Source: Chaetorhynchus papuensis
Lineage: Eukaryota; Chordata; Aves; Passeriformes; Rhipiduridae
DNA: 64,000 nucleotides
Assembly (NCBI GenBank): GCA_013396525.1
Contig: VWYX01000655.1
Coordinates: 364,701-428,700, forward strand
Direction: 5' to 3'
The position numbers were made by a program, and so were the translations under genes. Position 1 is the first letter of the stretch; each line of letters opens with the position of its first letter. Below, in pieces: positions 35,151 through 47,492 of this stretch. A model generated the notes under the pieces. The model made no database searches, had not been told where the DNA came from, and saw only the letters and a program-made list of their open reading frames with translations.

Positions 35151-37604
35151 TGATTGCCATGGTGACCTGTTTTAGGACCTGTACAGTGAAAATGTCAGGT
35201 ATTAGAGTTCATCAGGCTTTTAGAGGAGGGGAAGATGACTTAGAATTAAGCAGTTGTCTTTTTGTCAAAAATTCTGCATTCATGAACATGCACTGTCTGT
35301 TGGAGAACAGCCATTTTCTTTTTTTTTTTTGTTTAAAAATCAGGAAAAATTCACAGAAAGTCAGAATAATGCATATAAATACCCAAGCAGCTATTGTAAA
35401 GTTTTATTTTATTTTAGTGCAAGTTTTTTAGATTGCTTTTAAGTCAAGGTATAGACAAAAGACACCAAGGAGGAGTAAGATAAGTGGGTTTTTTGTTGAT
35501 CCATATTTTGTGGTTTGTATTGCTTTAGATTTTCATTTACAAAAATTTTTGATATTTCAACTTTTTATTCTAGTGAAAAATCTCAGATTTTCGGGGGTGG
35601 GAGTGGGGGACAAAAAAGCACCATTTCTTTCCCTCTGCTCTTTATAATGAGAGGAAATGAGAGATTGTCCTTTCTGCCTAGTTTTTTATTTCTGTGTTAA
35701 AATGTGCTAAATGAATTCAGTATTACAGGATTTAAGGGTCTTCAGAGTGTTCTCAGTAAAGCTTGTCGTTATTATTATCAAAGTTAGCATTATATTACTA
35801 TTGCCAGCAGTTTTACTGTTGCTGTTGTCGTGGTGCTGAGCATTGGTATTGATGTTAGAAGAAAATAGTTGTTTTCCTAAAGATGTAAACCTCATCTATC
35901 AGTTGATAAACATCTGTCGGCAGATAAGATATGTGTTCCTTCCTACTGGGGACTGTCAGACTGGCCTGGCATCAGTGCAGGACCCATGTCAGGCACTCAA
36001 ACCAAACTGCAAATAGTATAGCTAGATAGTAGAGAATGGGTACAGGAGTGGGGAGAAAAACATGCAGGTTTGCAGTTCATCAGCTTGATCACTTCCTAAG
36101 TGCTAGAAGTATGGTCTTCCTAGGTGGCCTGAAGTTTTGGGCTGGAATAACATTCTTATAATATTGTTTTAATACAGAAACCTAAAAATCTTCAAACCAT
36201 CTAACAAACCCATATCAGGAATTTACTTAAAGAAATACTATACAAGGCCAATTGCAAAAATGAGAAGTGGCAGTGTGTCTTTATTTCCAGCATCTGCCTC
36301 CCTATCTGCTCTTTGTTTATCTGTGTACCATGTGGAGTCCTGCAGATACTGAGCCATTGGTTAAGTAGAGAGTAAACCATGAGGAGATACATCATGACTT
36401 AATGCTAAAGAAATCATGCTGTGACTACTACCTTTGTTGCCACTAGCACCTCTCACCTCACAACTAAAATCTTGGCAGAATGGGTTAGTTAACTGGTTTT
36501 AGCAGGGTTCCAGTGGGTACCCACAAGCCCAGAGGTTCTCTTCCTGGCACTGCTGCTGTCCGATCTGCTTTGCCAAGCATGCCTGAAGGGGCAGAAATGG
36601 ACGTAGGAGCTTTTGTCCCCCACTGCAGGACATAAAGGGAAAAGCCAGGTTTGTTCCCTCTGTACTTGTGCTGTAACTGAAAGTATTTCTATACTCAATG
36701 AGTTTTTCTCAATGACTTAACCATCCTTTCAGAAAAATAAGATTAATAGCTGCTTATTTTAATCTGGCAGCACTTTGAGCAAATACAGCATTTTTTCTGT
36801 CTCATGTAGCTCGAGGCTGAAAACCCAAAGAGCAAGAAAACTCCTCTTCCCCCTCCCACCATTCCAAAATGAAAGTCAAGATTTTGTGGTATTCAGCACA
36901 ATCCATGGGATTTATGTTGCACCTGTTGAATTCTCATAAGAAATATCAATTAAAATACTGTGACTTTGGAAGGAACATAGGAAATCTGCAGGGAGACTCA
37001 AACTCCGTGTCCTTCCTGCACCTGCAGCAGTCTGCCCTCCCTGCTCTGTGCCTCTTGGACAAGGAGGGGCTGCTGGGCTGGTGCTGTGTGCCACTCCTTT
37101 TCCATTGGCGCATGGGGAGGAGCCCATTTCCCCCACCTGCGCCGTGCTCACTGTTTCTTGTTTGAGTTGGCACACACTGAAGCTATCGGGACTATGAGTC
37201 CTTGCAGACATAATGCTGGAGCGTTTGGTGGCGTGGATTTGGGATGCACTCCCTGCCCTTGAGTGTCTGGGCTGCGAGGGGGGAATGGGAGCCTGAGAGT
37301 TTGTAGCACTTGGCTCCAAAGCCCAGTCCAACCTGATACTAATTTCAAAAAAGCTCAAGGGGCTGTGAGTCAGTAAGCCTTTGTCCTCAGCTGGTGATAG
37401 TAGTATTTAGCAGAAATTTTGTTTCTGCACTGCTGTTGGTTGCTGTTTATCTTTTTACGTTACAGTGCTGGTGGCATGGCCCCGGGGGAGCAGGACCTTA
37501 GGGAGTATTTATGCTCAGGACAGACTATGTTTCCAGGAAGTGTGCTACATATCTTCCCAGAATTCTGCTGTTCTAATTTGAACTTGATTAGGTTGTCCTA
37601 ATTC
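35151..37604. other. Non-coding DNA, no gene seen
   Basis: A T-run lies at 35320-35330 and scattered ATT words at about 35768-35800. The patch 36912-37358 is GC-richer, with overlapping open frames on both strands (148 codons minus). None has a domain that I recognise. Confidence 0.55.
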
Positions 37605-37692
37605 TTCCCTTCCCTTCCCTTCCCTTCCCTTCCCTTCCCTTCCCTTCCCTTCCCTTCCCTTCCCTTCCCTTCCCTTCCCTCCCCTTCCCGTT
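37605..37692 (+). repeat. (TTCCC)n pentanucleotide array with an unresolved base
   Basis: About 16 TTCCC units are uninterrupted to about 37680. They degenerate through 'ccccttcccg' to an ambiguous base (N) at 37693, followed by 'cccgtta'. The strand is a pure polypyrimidine:polypurine mirror tract. Such tracts vary in length and are hard to sequence. The N sits exactly at the degenerate edge, so the true length in the animal may differ. Confidence 0.95.
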
Positions 37693-37693
37693 N

Positions 37694-38342
37694 CCCGTTA
37701 TTATACAAAGGAGGGTGGAAACTACAGCTGCCCAGCATGGAGGTGCTGGGGATTGCTTTGCTGCTGCTGTGCAACTGCCTATGGAGATAAGCCTCTAGGT
37801 ATTTGTCCAGAGAAGTACCTGCCTAGTGGATATTAACAGAGCTTAGGCATAAGCCAGGTGCTGAACAATTACAGATGCTCCAGAGCATTTCAGAGACCCA
37901 GTAAAATGCTTATGGAAAAACAAGTGGAGGCTTTCAGGAAAATGGTTTTGAGCACAGACATAATTTCTGCCATTTACTTGTCCATTGCTTTGGCTGATGT
38001 TGACAGCTGTGATGGTTTAGATCTGAGTAACTCAAGCCCACATTCCAACTCCCAGAGTAACAGGGGATACCCTCAGTGTTTTCCCTGAATGAGGCTCATC
38101 CCTAGCATTTTGGTTGCGCTCATCTTGCAGCTGTCCCCAAAACAGGCAACACATCTCCAAGAATTGCAGCAATGGGGGACCACATTTGTGGTCTCCCCCA
38201 GTGAAAAAGGAAAACAGTGTCCTCAGTGGGATGCTCATTGATGAATGAGAAGAGGCAAGTAAGCTGTAAAGCGTTTCCACAGTCTCTGACCTTTCTCAAC
38301 TAGAGGCATTTTTTTGTGCCTGTGACAGTGTCTTCTGTTTAG
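37694..38342. other. Non-coding DNA, no gene seen
   Basis: This is unremarkable sequence between the pentanucleotide array and an old CR1 fragment. A 76-codon plus frame at 37858-38088 has no recognised domain. Confidence 0.6.
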
Positions 38343-38541
38343 TAACCCACAGTAGATCCCTTTCCAAGCTTGTCCACTGTCCCTTTAAACCTGTGCAGAC
38401 ACAATGTCTTTTGGCAACAAAGTCGTGCCCACTGGCTACTTGAGGAATCACTTCCTTATGTTTGTTTTTAACCTGGCTCCCTTATAGCACATCTGTCTTG
38501 TACTGTGAAAGGGACAAGTCAATACTCAATCCTTCTCCTTG
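38343..38541 (-). mobile_element. Old CR1 LINE fragment, antisense
   Basis: The plus strand reads 'cagtagatccctttccaagc', 'ccactgtccctttaaacc', 'ggcaacaaagtc', 'ctggctacttgaggaatcac' and 'ttccttatgtttgtttttaa', then 'cttgtactgtgaaaggga'. This is the antisense order of an ancient sauropsid CR1-like 3' region ('cacttccttatgtttgttt' followed by a 'cctagttcttgtattatgag' block). It is an inactive relic with approximate ends. Confidence 0.55.
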
Positions 38542-41500
38542 GCAGACAGCATTTTGCGAACCTCTTTTTCCTAATGCTCCTTTCCAGCTTCTTCCCATTC
38601 GCCTGCTACAGGTCAGTGTATGGCTGGGATTGTCCCTTCTCCTGAAAGCATGGAGTCAGCCCAGTACACTCACAAAACCATGAACAGCTGAATTAGCACG
38701 GGTGGCTCAGCACTGGTGTGGTGCAGACAGCCCACGTGGCTCTGCTGGCTCAGCTCTGGGGTCTGGGCTCTGCAGCCCAGGGCCAGGCACAGCAGCTGGG
38801 TGCTGCAGCCTCTTCCACCACTGTGGCTCTTCCTGTGGGGAACACTTGACCAGACTTAGGTGTATGTTTCTAGGATACAAACACAAAAATATTTTCAGTC
38901 TCCTATGTGTCATTCTGGGGAGACATTCTGCCCTCAGAACTGACCTTTTTATGTAACACCAACTAAATACACATTGCACCTAAGTGGAGATACTCTGTTT
39001 GAAACAAATGTGCTTATAAGCATTTGGAAGTGTAAAGGTGATATTTATAAAGTGACCAGAACACCCACCATGTGCTGCATAAGCCAGTGAAAATAACAGC
39101 TGCTGAGTTTTATCAGCTTTAGAGCACCACAGGAGCAGCGCACGGAGTGGTTCATCTGTGATGTGTCAGTGCTGAGCACAGCTGACTAATGCACTGCTGT
39201 AGCTAAAGACAGTGTAATCGTACAGAGACTATAAGTACATGATAAAATGAGTAGCAGCTTTATGGCTTTTCAGATGCTTTCTCCTAATATCCACATCTGT
39301 ACTGTATTTGTGAGGGTAAAAGTAATGAAAATTCCTGCAAGTGAAAATAACTTTATTCTTTAGAGTATACCTAGGTGTGTTGTCTTCCCTCCAGCCCAGT
39401 GGTAAACATGTTGATGTTGGAGTAAAGAAAGGGTTGTTATTTTTCCTGGATGAATGAAGTACAGCCTTATCATTCTGCATTAACTGTTTCATATACTGTA
39501 TACAGTTTTTTTAATGACTAACTGATGGTTCATAAGTCACAGAAACTTTTTTTTTTTTTAAATTTTGAATCCATTAAGAGCACCACATAAAATCTAGGGT
39601 GTAAAATCTGACAGGAATTGAAGAAAATGCAATTACCTGAAGTGACTCTTTTGTTTTCAGAACAGTTTCCACCATAGAAGGTTATTATTTTTTAAAATTT
39701 TCTGTGTCTCTGAAAGAGCTGTAATTTTCCTTAGGTGCCACATCAGGCAAACTAGTGGGAGCTGCAATTCAATGGTCACTGAAAGTCAGTATAAAGGGGC
39801 ACTGATTCTGAAGGACACAGCCTTACCTTCTCCCAATCTGACCTCACACTCTTGCTTGTGCATCACCTCCCCCTTCGTAGTTGTGCAGAGAACTGGAGTG
39901 AGAAGCTGATCTAGGTTTAAACCTACCCAGCAAAAACACTTCAGATGGATTCCCTCCCCAGAAAAGCTAATTTTGCAGATATGGAGGCTGCTGTGCTAGC
40001 ATAGGGAGGAATGCTGTGAGGCACGAACAAGTGATGGAATATCAAAGATTTCTTTCCTTAGCAATACTTATGCCTAATTACAGTGTTCGTCAGACTGTCA
40101 CCACAACTAACCTAAGAGCAGAAATAATAATATTAGCCAGTAATAAGTGGGACTAGGTATTTATTTCTTAAAAACCATAAATAAATATAACTCTGTGTCT
40201 TTAGAAGAGGGGCCATGAGAATGGTTCACATTTTTCTGGAAGTCTAAATACACATTATTTGGCATGGAAGGGAGTTGCTACAGGCTCAGTCTCACCTGTG
40301 TTAGCCACAGTTCACTTTGCAGATGTGCTGAAGGATGTTTCACATGTTAAGAGCAAGTGACTCATAATTGGACCTTCTGGGAAACATTATGGGTCACCTA
40401 AATTCAGCAAAGAGTCCAGAGGGAGGAAACTGAGCTTAAAAGACCTGAGAGACTTGAGCTTGTGCTGAACACAGGATATCAGATGGTGGAAGAGGAGCTG
40501 ACTCTGACCAGAGGGGCCTGGAAAGGAGACTGGCTTAGTAGGGACAGACCTGTAAGTCTCCTAGTGAGGATATGAGCTGAGTAAAAAGGTGGGAGGGAGT
40601 CTCTGAAAAATTTTGAATTTTGCATTAATGAAGCTGGCTTTCAAAGGGGAAATGTCCTTGGTAAAACAGGAAGAGAAAGAGGTTGAAGCAGAGCCAAAAA
40701 TTAGGCTGAACAGCAGAAATCATAAATCTGTGCACAGTTTTTACCTGCTCTCGAAAAATCCCAGTCATTAAAGAAAACCAAACTTTCATGCTTGAGATCT
40801 GCACAGCAACACATGAGCAGTTTCTATGGGTGAATGCTCAGCTGAGCAGCTGAACGAGAGGCTGCCTCTTGGTTAAGAGTTAGTGACTGGAAACAGAGAG
40901 CTGTTTATGTTCACAGGACAAGAATGGCATACAAATATCCTACTGTTAAAGAAACAAGGTCGGGTCAGGTAAGTAGAATGGATAAGACATTGTTTGTATA
41001 ACAAAAGGGGCTGAGTCAGGACTTCAGAGTGGGGTGTGGATGAAGTTACATAATCAAAAACATTAATAAATCTGCTGTCAGTATTGTACACTTGCCACTT
41101 ATGCATGTGGGCTGGGTAAGGGGCCAACTGAGTACACGTTCATCAGTAGATTCCTAATTTTAGCTGGATAAAACTTCGGTGCACCACTCTAAATGGAGTC
41201 ATGTAAATTTTCCCTTTCATCAATGGAAAAAGAGGCAATCTCACATGGGGACATATTGCATTGCCAAACTGTCACAGAACTCCCTATAAAGGATGTTTAT
41301 AGATGGGTGGCTCAGGGTAGGTACCTTTTTTTTCTAGGTGGCTGAGTTTAAGGAGGTGAATCGCAACCACAGAAAGTACTTTTCCTCAGAGTCATTGTGG
41401 AGCTTTCAAAATGTAAAACTAATGCCTGAGAAGCTGCATGTAGCTTACAGTCACTAATATTGATCTGCAAGAACGTTTCCATCTCCCCAAAATTATTTAT

Positions 41501-42087
41501 TTCGGCATCTACCCATCTTCCACATTTATGATGGCAGCCCCCACTGGATTTGACCAAAGAGGTATTGTTTTGCCATTGATGCTCCCACGATACATGAGTT
41601 CATCCGAGTCTCCTGTTTGAAACAAGCATGCAAGGGGCCAATTCATTGAGCACAATTTATTCCAGATCTTTGCAGAAATATATGATGCTCTTGAGCCTGT
41701 ACAGATGTGCAGCCAATAGGGAGCTGTTTGGCTACACAAGTTTTTTATATATTTTTCAAGTAAATCAGAAATCTGAATGCAAAAGTCAGCACTCGGATGT
41801 CTACATGGATTTGTGACTCTCCTGCCTGAGTTCTAAGGTTATAAACCAACTGAGGGATTAAATTCATATGTACATTTTTTTTTATCTGTCAGACTTTAGA
41901 TGAATAATATTGCTCATTTACAGAATTAGAGAACATTTAAATGGGAAAGGTTTCTTTAAGCCATTGAGGTAAAATCATGGATCTTTTGAGAGGGGTTTTA
42001 GGCTGGTTTTGATAGCACTCAGTATCACTGTTTTTCACAGGAAGACATCTCTTCTGCTAACTCTGATGATTTCCCATGTGTATTTTT
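38542..42087. other. Non-coding DNA, no gene seen
   Basis: A T-run lies at 39548-39559. No open frame exceeds 90 codons and none has a recognisable domain. There are no further repeat families that I can name, although 40350-40720 is purine-rich. Confidence 0.55.
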
Positions 42088-42150
42088 CAGAGCCTTGTCC
42101 ACTCCAGCTTAAAAATACTCAGAAATGGGAGATGTGCTGGCAATCCTGAG
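42088..42150 (-). mobile_element. Short old CR1 fragment, antisense
   Basis: The plus strand reads 'cagagccttgtccactccag', 'cttaaaaatactcagaaatg' and 'ggagatgtgctggcaatcc'. This parallels the antisense CR1 passage 'ccttgtc..atccag', 'cttaaaaa', 'agaaatggagattcca'. The match is short and diverged, hence the modest confidence. Confidence 0.4.
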
Positions 42151-45100
42151 GCATGTACTAACATAAAACAAAGTTATTTAATAAAACTGTAATACAGTTC
42201 ATTTTATTCAGTCCTTTCAGAAAGCCATATGTGAAAGAAATAGAAGACAGTAGAAAAGCAATGCCATTGGCAGTGAGTGCACAAACCTCAGGTTGCTTCA
42301 GCCCACAGAAATGGGTCCAAGGATTGTTATAGCTCAGGATAATGTACACATCAGGTTCCTGAATCCTGTCACGCCCATCCCTCTGACCTCAGTGCTGTCC
42401 TCATCATCAACCCACCAACAGCTGCTCAGGTGCTCAGCCAAGTACGTGAGAGTTGTGTCACACCTGCTGCCAAGCCCTCATCCAGAAAGGGGGGTCTGCA
42501 CTTGCCGCAGGCAGTCCAGAAGCAAAAGGTGGATGCAAGCCTGAACTTCTGCCCTTAATGGGGAATATGGACCAGTGGGACCCTGGTGGATAACTGCCCG
42601 CCCCTATTTGCAATCACAGTTTCAGCTGAGGTAAATGCTGAATTGCTGTGTCCCTCCAGCCCTGCTCCTGCTGCTGGAGAACCTCTCTGAGCTGGGAGGG
42701 CAGCACAGGGCACTCGGTGGGTAGTATAAGCTCTCTTCATGCCTGTGTACAAGCAGCACAACTTAAATCCAGCAGTGATGTGGAGCATTTGGCCCAGCGT
42801 GACTTATAGGCAGACTGTCCTTGCCTGCAGATATTATTGCAGGCAGCAGACACAGCTATGCAATGCCACTTCTGAGTATTTCTGTGGTGCTAAGGAACAG
42901 AGGACCAGGAATGAGTTCCAGTACTGCATCCTTTATTTACCCACACTACTTACTGGTTTATTTTCTCCCTGACTTTATTTTGGACCCCAAATAGCTCTGT
43001 CCAAGATAGTGCCCAATCACAGGTTTTAATCAAGCCTGTGCCAGCTTTGCTTCTCTCCGTCTTATACCACCCCTTAATCTATTCCACCAGACTTTTCATT
43101 GTCAAACTCCCCCATAGGCTTTTATGTCACAGTCCAGGGCATGAAACATGGACCTCACAGTCTTGCTGTAAAAACATCACTGGTGGCCTTGCAGGCTTGG
43201 CCTGCACTTTTTGGAAAAGATCAGCTGAAAAGGTTACACAGAATAATGCTGACACCTGAGGGCAAGATGTACAACATGAGGCCTGCAGGAAATCCTGAGC
43301 CAAGGTGGCATGGATGCAGTTTGCTTGGGAGAAGTCTTGTCCCATGCAATGTAGACTAAAGACAGTTGGTGCCTGCTAAATGGACACTCTTAATCTAGTT
43401 AGACCTTTTGCCAGGGTCCAGATTCATAGAAACTGGAGATTATATCAACTTTCAGATGATGCCCTGACTTCCCTGTAGCTTAAGGTGCTTTTCAAATGAG
43501 CCCCAGTTTTTCTTGGAGTAGTGGTAGATGTCGCTGCCAGGAACATATCACAGACCCTGCAGCTGGGGCCGTGCTGGTAACCGCAAGTAGGGTATGGAGG
43601 TCAACCAGCCCATGCTGCTGAAGCTTCAGAAAAGACAGTCCCTAAACTCCTGTGCCTCACTGTTGCCTAATCAGAGAAGAAGGAAGGCTGTACCTTTTAC
43701 AAAAGGCTGGAAGAATCCATGATGAAGCGGTGAGGCAAAAGTAGGGTCAGTCTGAAAGGAAAATCTTGTATGTGCAGTTAGCTTTTCAGTATAGGAAGAA
43801 GTGATGACAGCCTGTTCACTTCCATCCAAATTCTTCTATCATCTAGTCTTGGAGAGGACCAGGGTCTCTACATGGGGCACACTATATTTTTAATCCAATT
43901 ATTTTATGGCTCAGTCCCTTTCCTACAGCTCAAGCTAAAGGACTAATACAATTAGACAGCAACTGAGTTTAACAGCCATAGCCATAAACTTGATGGTTTG
44001 CATAATTTAGTTGGGAGTTTCCTTAGAGATTTGCTTAAAATACTGAACTTTGGGTTTTGTTTTTGTTTTTCTTCCAAAGGTAAAAATGGAGACTATTACA
44101 AAGGCTATAAATACAAAACTAATTTCTCTAGAAAGAGGGGCCTGTGCAGTGCATGTTTTTATTTTGCAAATACTGTTATGAACTGCTATTAAGTTCAGTA
44201 TGGCTCTGCATCTTAGGTAAAAACCTGCAGTTTGCAGGATTGGGCTTAGATCCATGGAAGTGCATGCCAGCCCTTCCACAAATATAGCATTATCTGTTTT
44301 CACATGGTATTTTTCAATCAAGTGTGTGACAATCAAATGTGCAATTTCTATAGACAAATTCAAGAAAGTGAATAGGAAAAAAAAAAGAAAAAGGAAAAAA
44401 AAAAACCCCAAAACACAACTGTCAGACTGATGGCAGAAGTCAGGAATGGCCTTACCAGGGAAGGTGAGGATGATATGGCTGTGTTGTTAACATTATCACC
44501 AGCCAGAGGAACAGCATGACATGGGAGCATTTGTGTAGCTCCACTGCAGGCCCCCTCCCAGATCAGAGTTATATCTGACCCTGGAAGTCCCTCACAATAT
44601 AGTCCTTGCAACAGGAAAAAACCCTCCTCAATTACCGACAACTTCTTGGTGGTTGCTGTAGATGATTTGCTTTTTAATGTCATTATAAATTAACATCCCA
44701 CTACTATAATACGAAAATTAACCCAGATTTAATTTTATTTTTGCTGCTCTGTTAATTTAATGTAATATGGTTTCGACAGGTAAGCATTTAAAAATCATAA
44801 TTAAATTAAATTGCCACTGCTAAGGTATGTCCCTGACCAAAGAGCACTGAGTTCCTTAGAGTGGAAATTTAGACAAAACACAATGTCTCATTTTTGTTCT
44901 ATTATTCTATTAAGGCAATGTTCCTAAATGGAATCAGATTCTATTAGATGTGTTAACAGGACTGTAAAACACATATGCATGTTTTGGTCCTGTTCATATA
45001 GGCAAGATGCTATAATTTTTTTGAATAGTTGGAGGAAGTGGTTAATTTTCCTGTGTAGATCTTCATTCATGCATTTTTGAAACTGTAATGCACTATTGGT

Positions 45101-46104
45101 CATTTTACAATGAATCCTCTGTATCTTCACTCACCTGAATGCCCCATGGTCATGCTGAAAGTTAATTGGAAGATGTAAAAAGTCCAGGGGTATAATTTTC
45201 TACTTTCCATTACAGGCCAAAAAAAGGGAGGGGGAAAAAAAAAAAAAGGAAACTTTTGGTTCTGGCAGACTTCATTTGAACCATTTCTGATTTTACTTAC
45301 CTATAGATTCATACCATGTGGTGGGTTATTTAGAGTTTGGAGTTTATATTATGGATGGTTATAGTTACTTAATGTAAGAACATTTGTAAAAGAAACATGC
45401 ACTGGGTACAATACATACTCTATCTCTTCACAGATAGAAAAAAACTTGCAGAAATCTTCTCCCTCACCCCTCCCAAAGATGTGGGACTCTGTCCAGGTAT
45501 CTGTCTGTCTGCTTTTGCTCTGAATTTTCCACCCAGACTGTGTGAAATATATGTAAAGCTAATTCTGCAGGTCATACTCACGGCAGAGCTAGAACCAGTT
45601 AAACAGGGCTCCCAAACCAGCCCTAGCAGTTGGCTCAGCAGGTGAGTGGGGAACCAGACAGAGCGGCCAGATGGATGTCAGATTTCTGTGACTTCATCTT
45701 TGGCTTCCACAGAACATGCACTGGTGAACGAGTTTCAGCTTTGGGCCTGAAAAAGGGTGGCAAGGAAGAAATGGTCTGGGTCAGCTGCAGCCTCTAAGGA
45801 GAGTGGGGTGCTGTAAAGGATCCAAAGACATCCCCAAAGGGCTGACAGATGAGACACAGGGCTATGGCAGACCAGCCACCTGCACCTGTCTAGGGCAGCA
45901 GCTGGAAAGCAGGAGAGGTACAGCAACACATCTCAGTCACCATTGTATGGCTACATTTAAGCAACACTGTGCACTCTTTAATGTTTTCTTACAGTGCCTT
46001 GTACTTACTTACAATTTTTCCAGTGATTTTAAATAACTTTTAACTGGCTAAAAAAATAACCTCAAATGAAATGTTTAATTAGACTTTTCCAAACAAAACC
46101 TGCC
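42151..46104. other. Non-coding DNA, no gene seen
   Basis: A-rich or G/A-rich tracts lie at 44379-44406 and 45225-45249. The 134-codon minus frame at 44007-44411 begins in the complement of the A-tract (its start is phenylalanine-rich), so it is not credible as a gene. Around 45568-45630 there is a faint antisense-MIR-like passage, too weak to call. Confidence 0.55.
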
Positions 46105-46147
46105 TTTTTTTTTGTCTTTTTTTTTGTCTTTTTTTTTTTTTTTTTTT
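46105..46147 (+). repeat. T-tract with two exact GTC interruptions
   Basis: The run is T9-GTC-T9-GTC-T19. The 12-bp period of the first two units suggests slippage duplication of a T9GTC unit rather than a plain homopolymer. Confidence 0.92.
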
Positions 46148-47023
46148 AACAAAAGCCGTGCTTTCCAGTGTAGGTTTTTGCAGGGAGTACTGTTTCTTGT
46201 CTGGAAGGTCAGCCCATGTCAAAAAATCCCAACCAGCTGTATGTTGAAAAAGTGGTGGGGTTTTTTCAACCTCTGAGACCCTGAAAAGTACAGTCTGGGG
46301 CTACTGTGGCTTTTCATAGCATTTCATACTGGCTCATTTGTCTCACTGTTTATGTAGACAGGGGGCTGCTAAGAAGCCTTTTCTGGACCTTCCCATCTCA
46401 GATGTCTGGGACACTTTTTACTCCTTCATTTTGAAATCAGAGTGAAAGGATCTTTTCTCCTCTCTTTTCACTTCTTTTCATCATGCCAAAAGCTGTCTTG
46501 AATTATGCAGCTTTTGTAAAACTCCTTGAAATGTGTTTATATAAGAACAAACCATAAAAATTGAAGTGAAAGGACCAAATCCTGTGCTGCACTTACTCTC
46601 CATTGATGAGGTACTCAGGGAAAGCCTGAATGGCAGCATGTGAATAAGGGCAGAAGAGAGATTAAATTATACTCTAGAGGAGGTGAGGCACCATGGGCAG
46701 GCAGTGCAGATTCCGAACCTACTTCCCTATGGATCCCATAGGTAGCGGTGGACGGTTTATTCAGGACCCTGACACAAAATAAAGGTTGAGCTTCTTACCC
46801 ACTTTGCATGGCAAACTCATGAGGTAGCTGACAGCTGTTTCTGTAGCAACCACACTTAGGAAACTTGTACTCTGCCAAAGAAAACACAGCTCGTCTTCTC
46901 TTCATAACTGGTTTCCTCGTGGCTGGTGCACTGGTACTGCCCGGAATGGCATCCATGCTGGGCCGTGGCTGGGGAAGGCACTGTGTGAGAGAATGGGTCT
47001 CCAAGCTCTGTGGTTCCCAACAC
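46148..47023. other. Non-coding DNA with an ancient repeat fragment
   Basis: The only recognisable item is a relic at about 46571-46655, listed separately. The rest has short open frames only, for example 98 codons minus at 46795-47091, which overlaps the CR1 start. Confidence 0.55.
46571..46655 (+). repeat. Ancient sauropsid interspersed repeat fragment
   Basis: 'aggaccaaatcctgtgctgc', then 'acttactctccattgatgag', then 'aagggcagaa' resembles the short repeat common in bird and turtle introns that begins 'ggccaaatcctg', contains a 'ccattga' word and ends 'gggcagaa'. It appears to be the same family as the fragment at 11509-11560. I do not name the family. Confidence 0.4.
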
Positions 47024-47492
47024 AGGAAGAACGTGGACCTGTCAGAGTGGGTGAGAGGAGGGCCACAAGGATGATCAGGGGGTTGGAGCAACTCTCTTAC
47101 AAAGACAGGTTGAGAAAGGTGGGAATATTCAGTCTGGAGAAATCTCTGGGGAGACCTTATACCTGCCTTCCAGTACCTAAAAGGGGGCTCAGGAGACCTG
47201 GAAAAGGACTTTTTACAAGGGAATGTAGTACTAGGACAAGGGAGAATGACCTTAAACTGAAACAGGGTAGATTTGGATTAGATATTAGGAAGGAAGTCTT
47301 TACTGTGAGGGTGGGGTGGCCCTGGCACAGGTTGCCAGCAAAGTTGTGGATGCTCCATCCCTGGAAGTGTTCAAGGCCAGGCTGGATTGAGCTCTGAGCA
47401 ACCTGGTCTAGTGGAAGGTGTCCTTGCCCATGGCAGGGGGCTGGAAATAGATGATCGTTTCCAACCAAACCATCCTATGACTATATGATTCT
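47024..47492 (+). mobile_element. CR1 LINE 3' segment (about 470 bp)
   Basis: This is the longest CR1 piece in the window. Ordered landmarks are 'gaagaacgtggacctgtcag', 'gaggagggccacaaggatga', 'aggttgagaaaggtggg', 'ccttccagtacctaaaaggg', 'gactttttacaaggg', 'gattagatattaggaagg', 'tctttactgtgagggtgg', 'ttcaaggccaggctgg', 'gtccttgcccatggcagggg' and a decayed octamer tail near 47472-47492 ('catcctatg', 'tatgattct'). It spans the sequence just after the reverse-transcriptase ORF and the 3' terminus. The 134-codon plus frame (46993-47397) runs through this element and is not a host gene. Confidence 0.92.

Noticed and set aside
44007..44411. 134-codon minus-strand ORF with a phenylalanine-rich start
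   Set aside because: The start is the complement of an A-tract; a chance frame.
45568..45630. Possible third MIR-type fragment ('aggtcatactcacggcagag', 'ctagaacc')
   Set aside because: Only two or three short words agree with the antisense MIR order; too weak to call.
46993..47397. 134-codon plus-strand ORF
   Set aside because: It runs through the CR1 3' segment and has no host-gene content.
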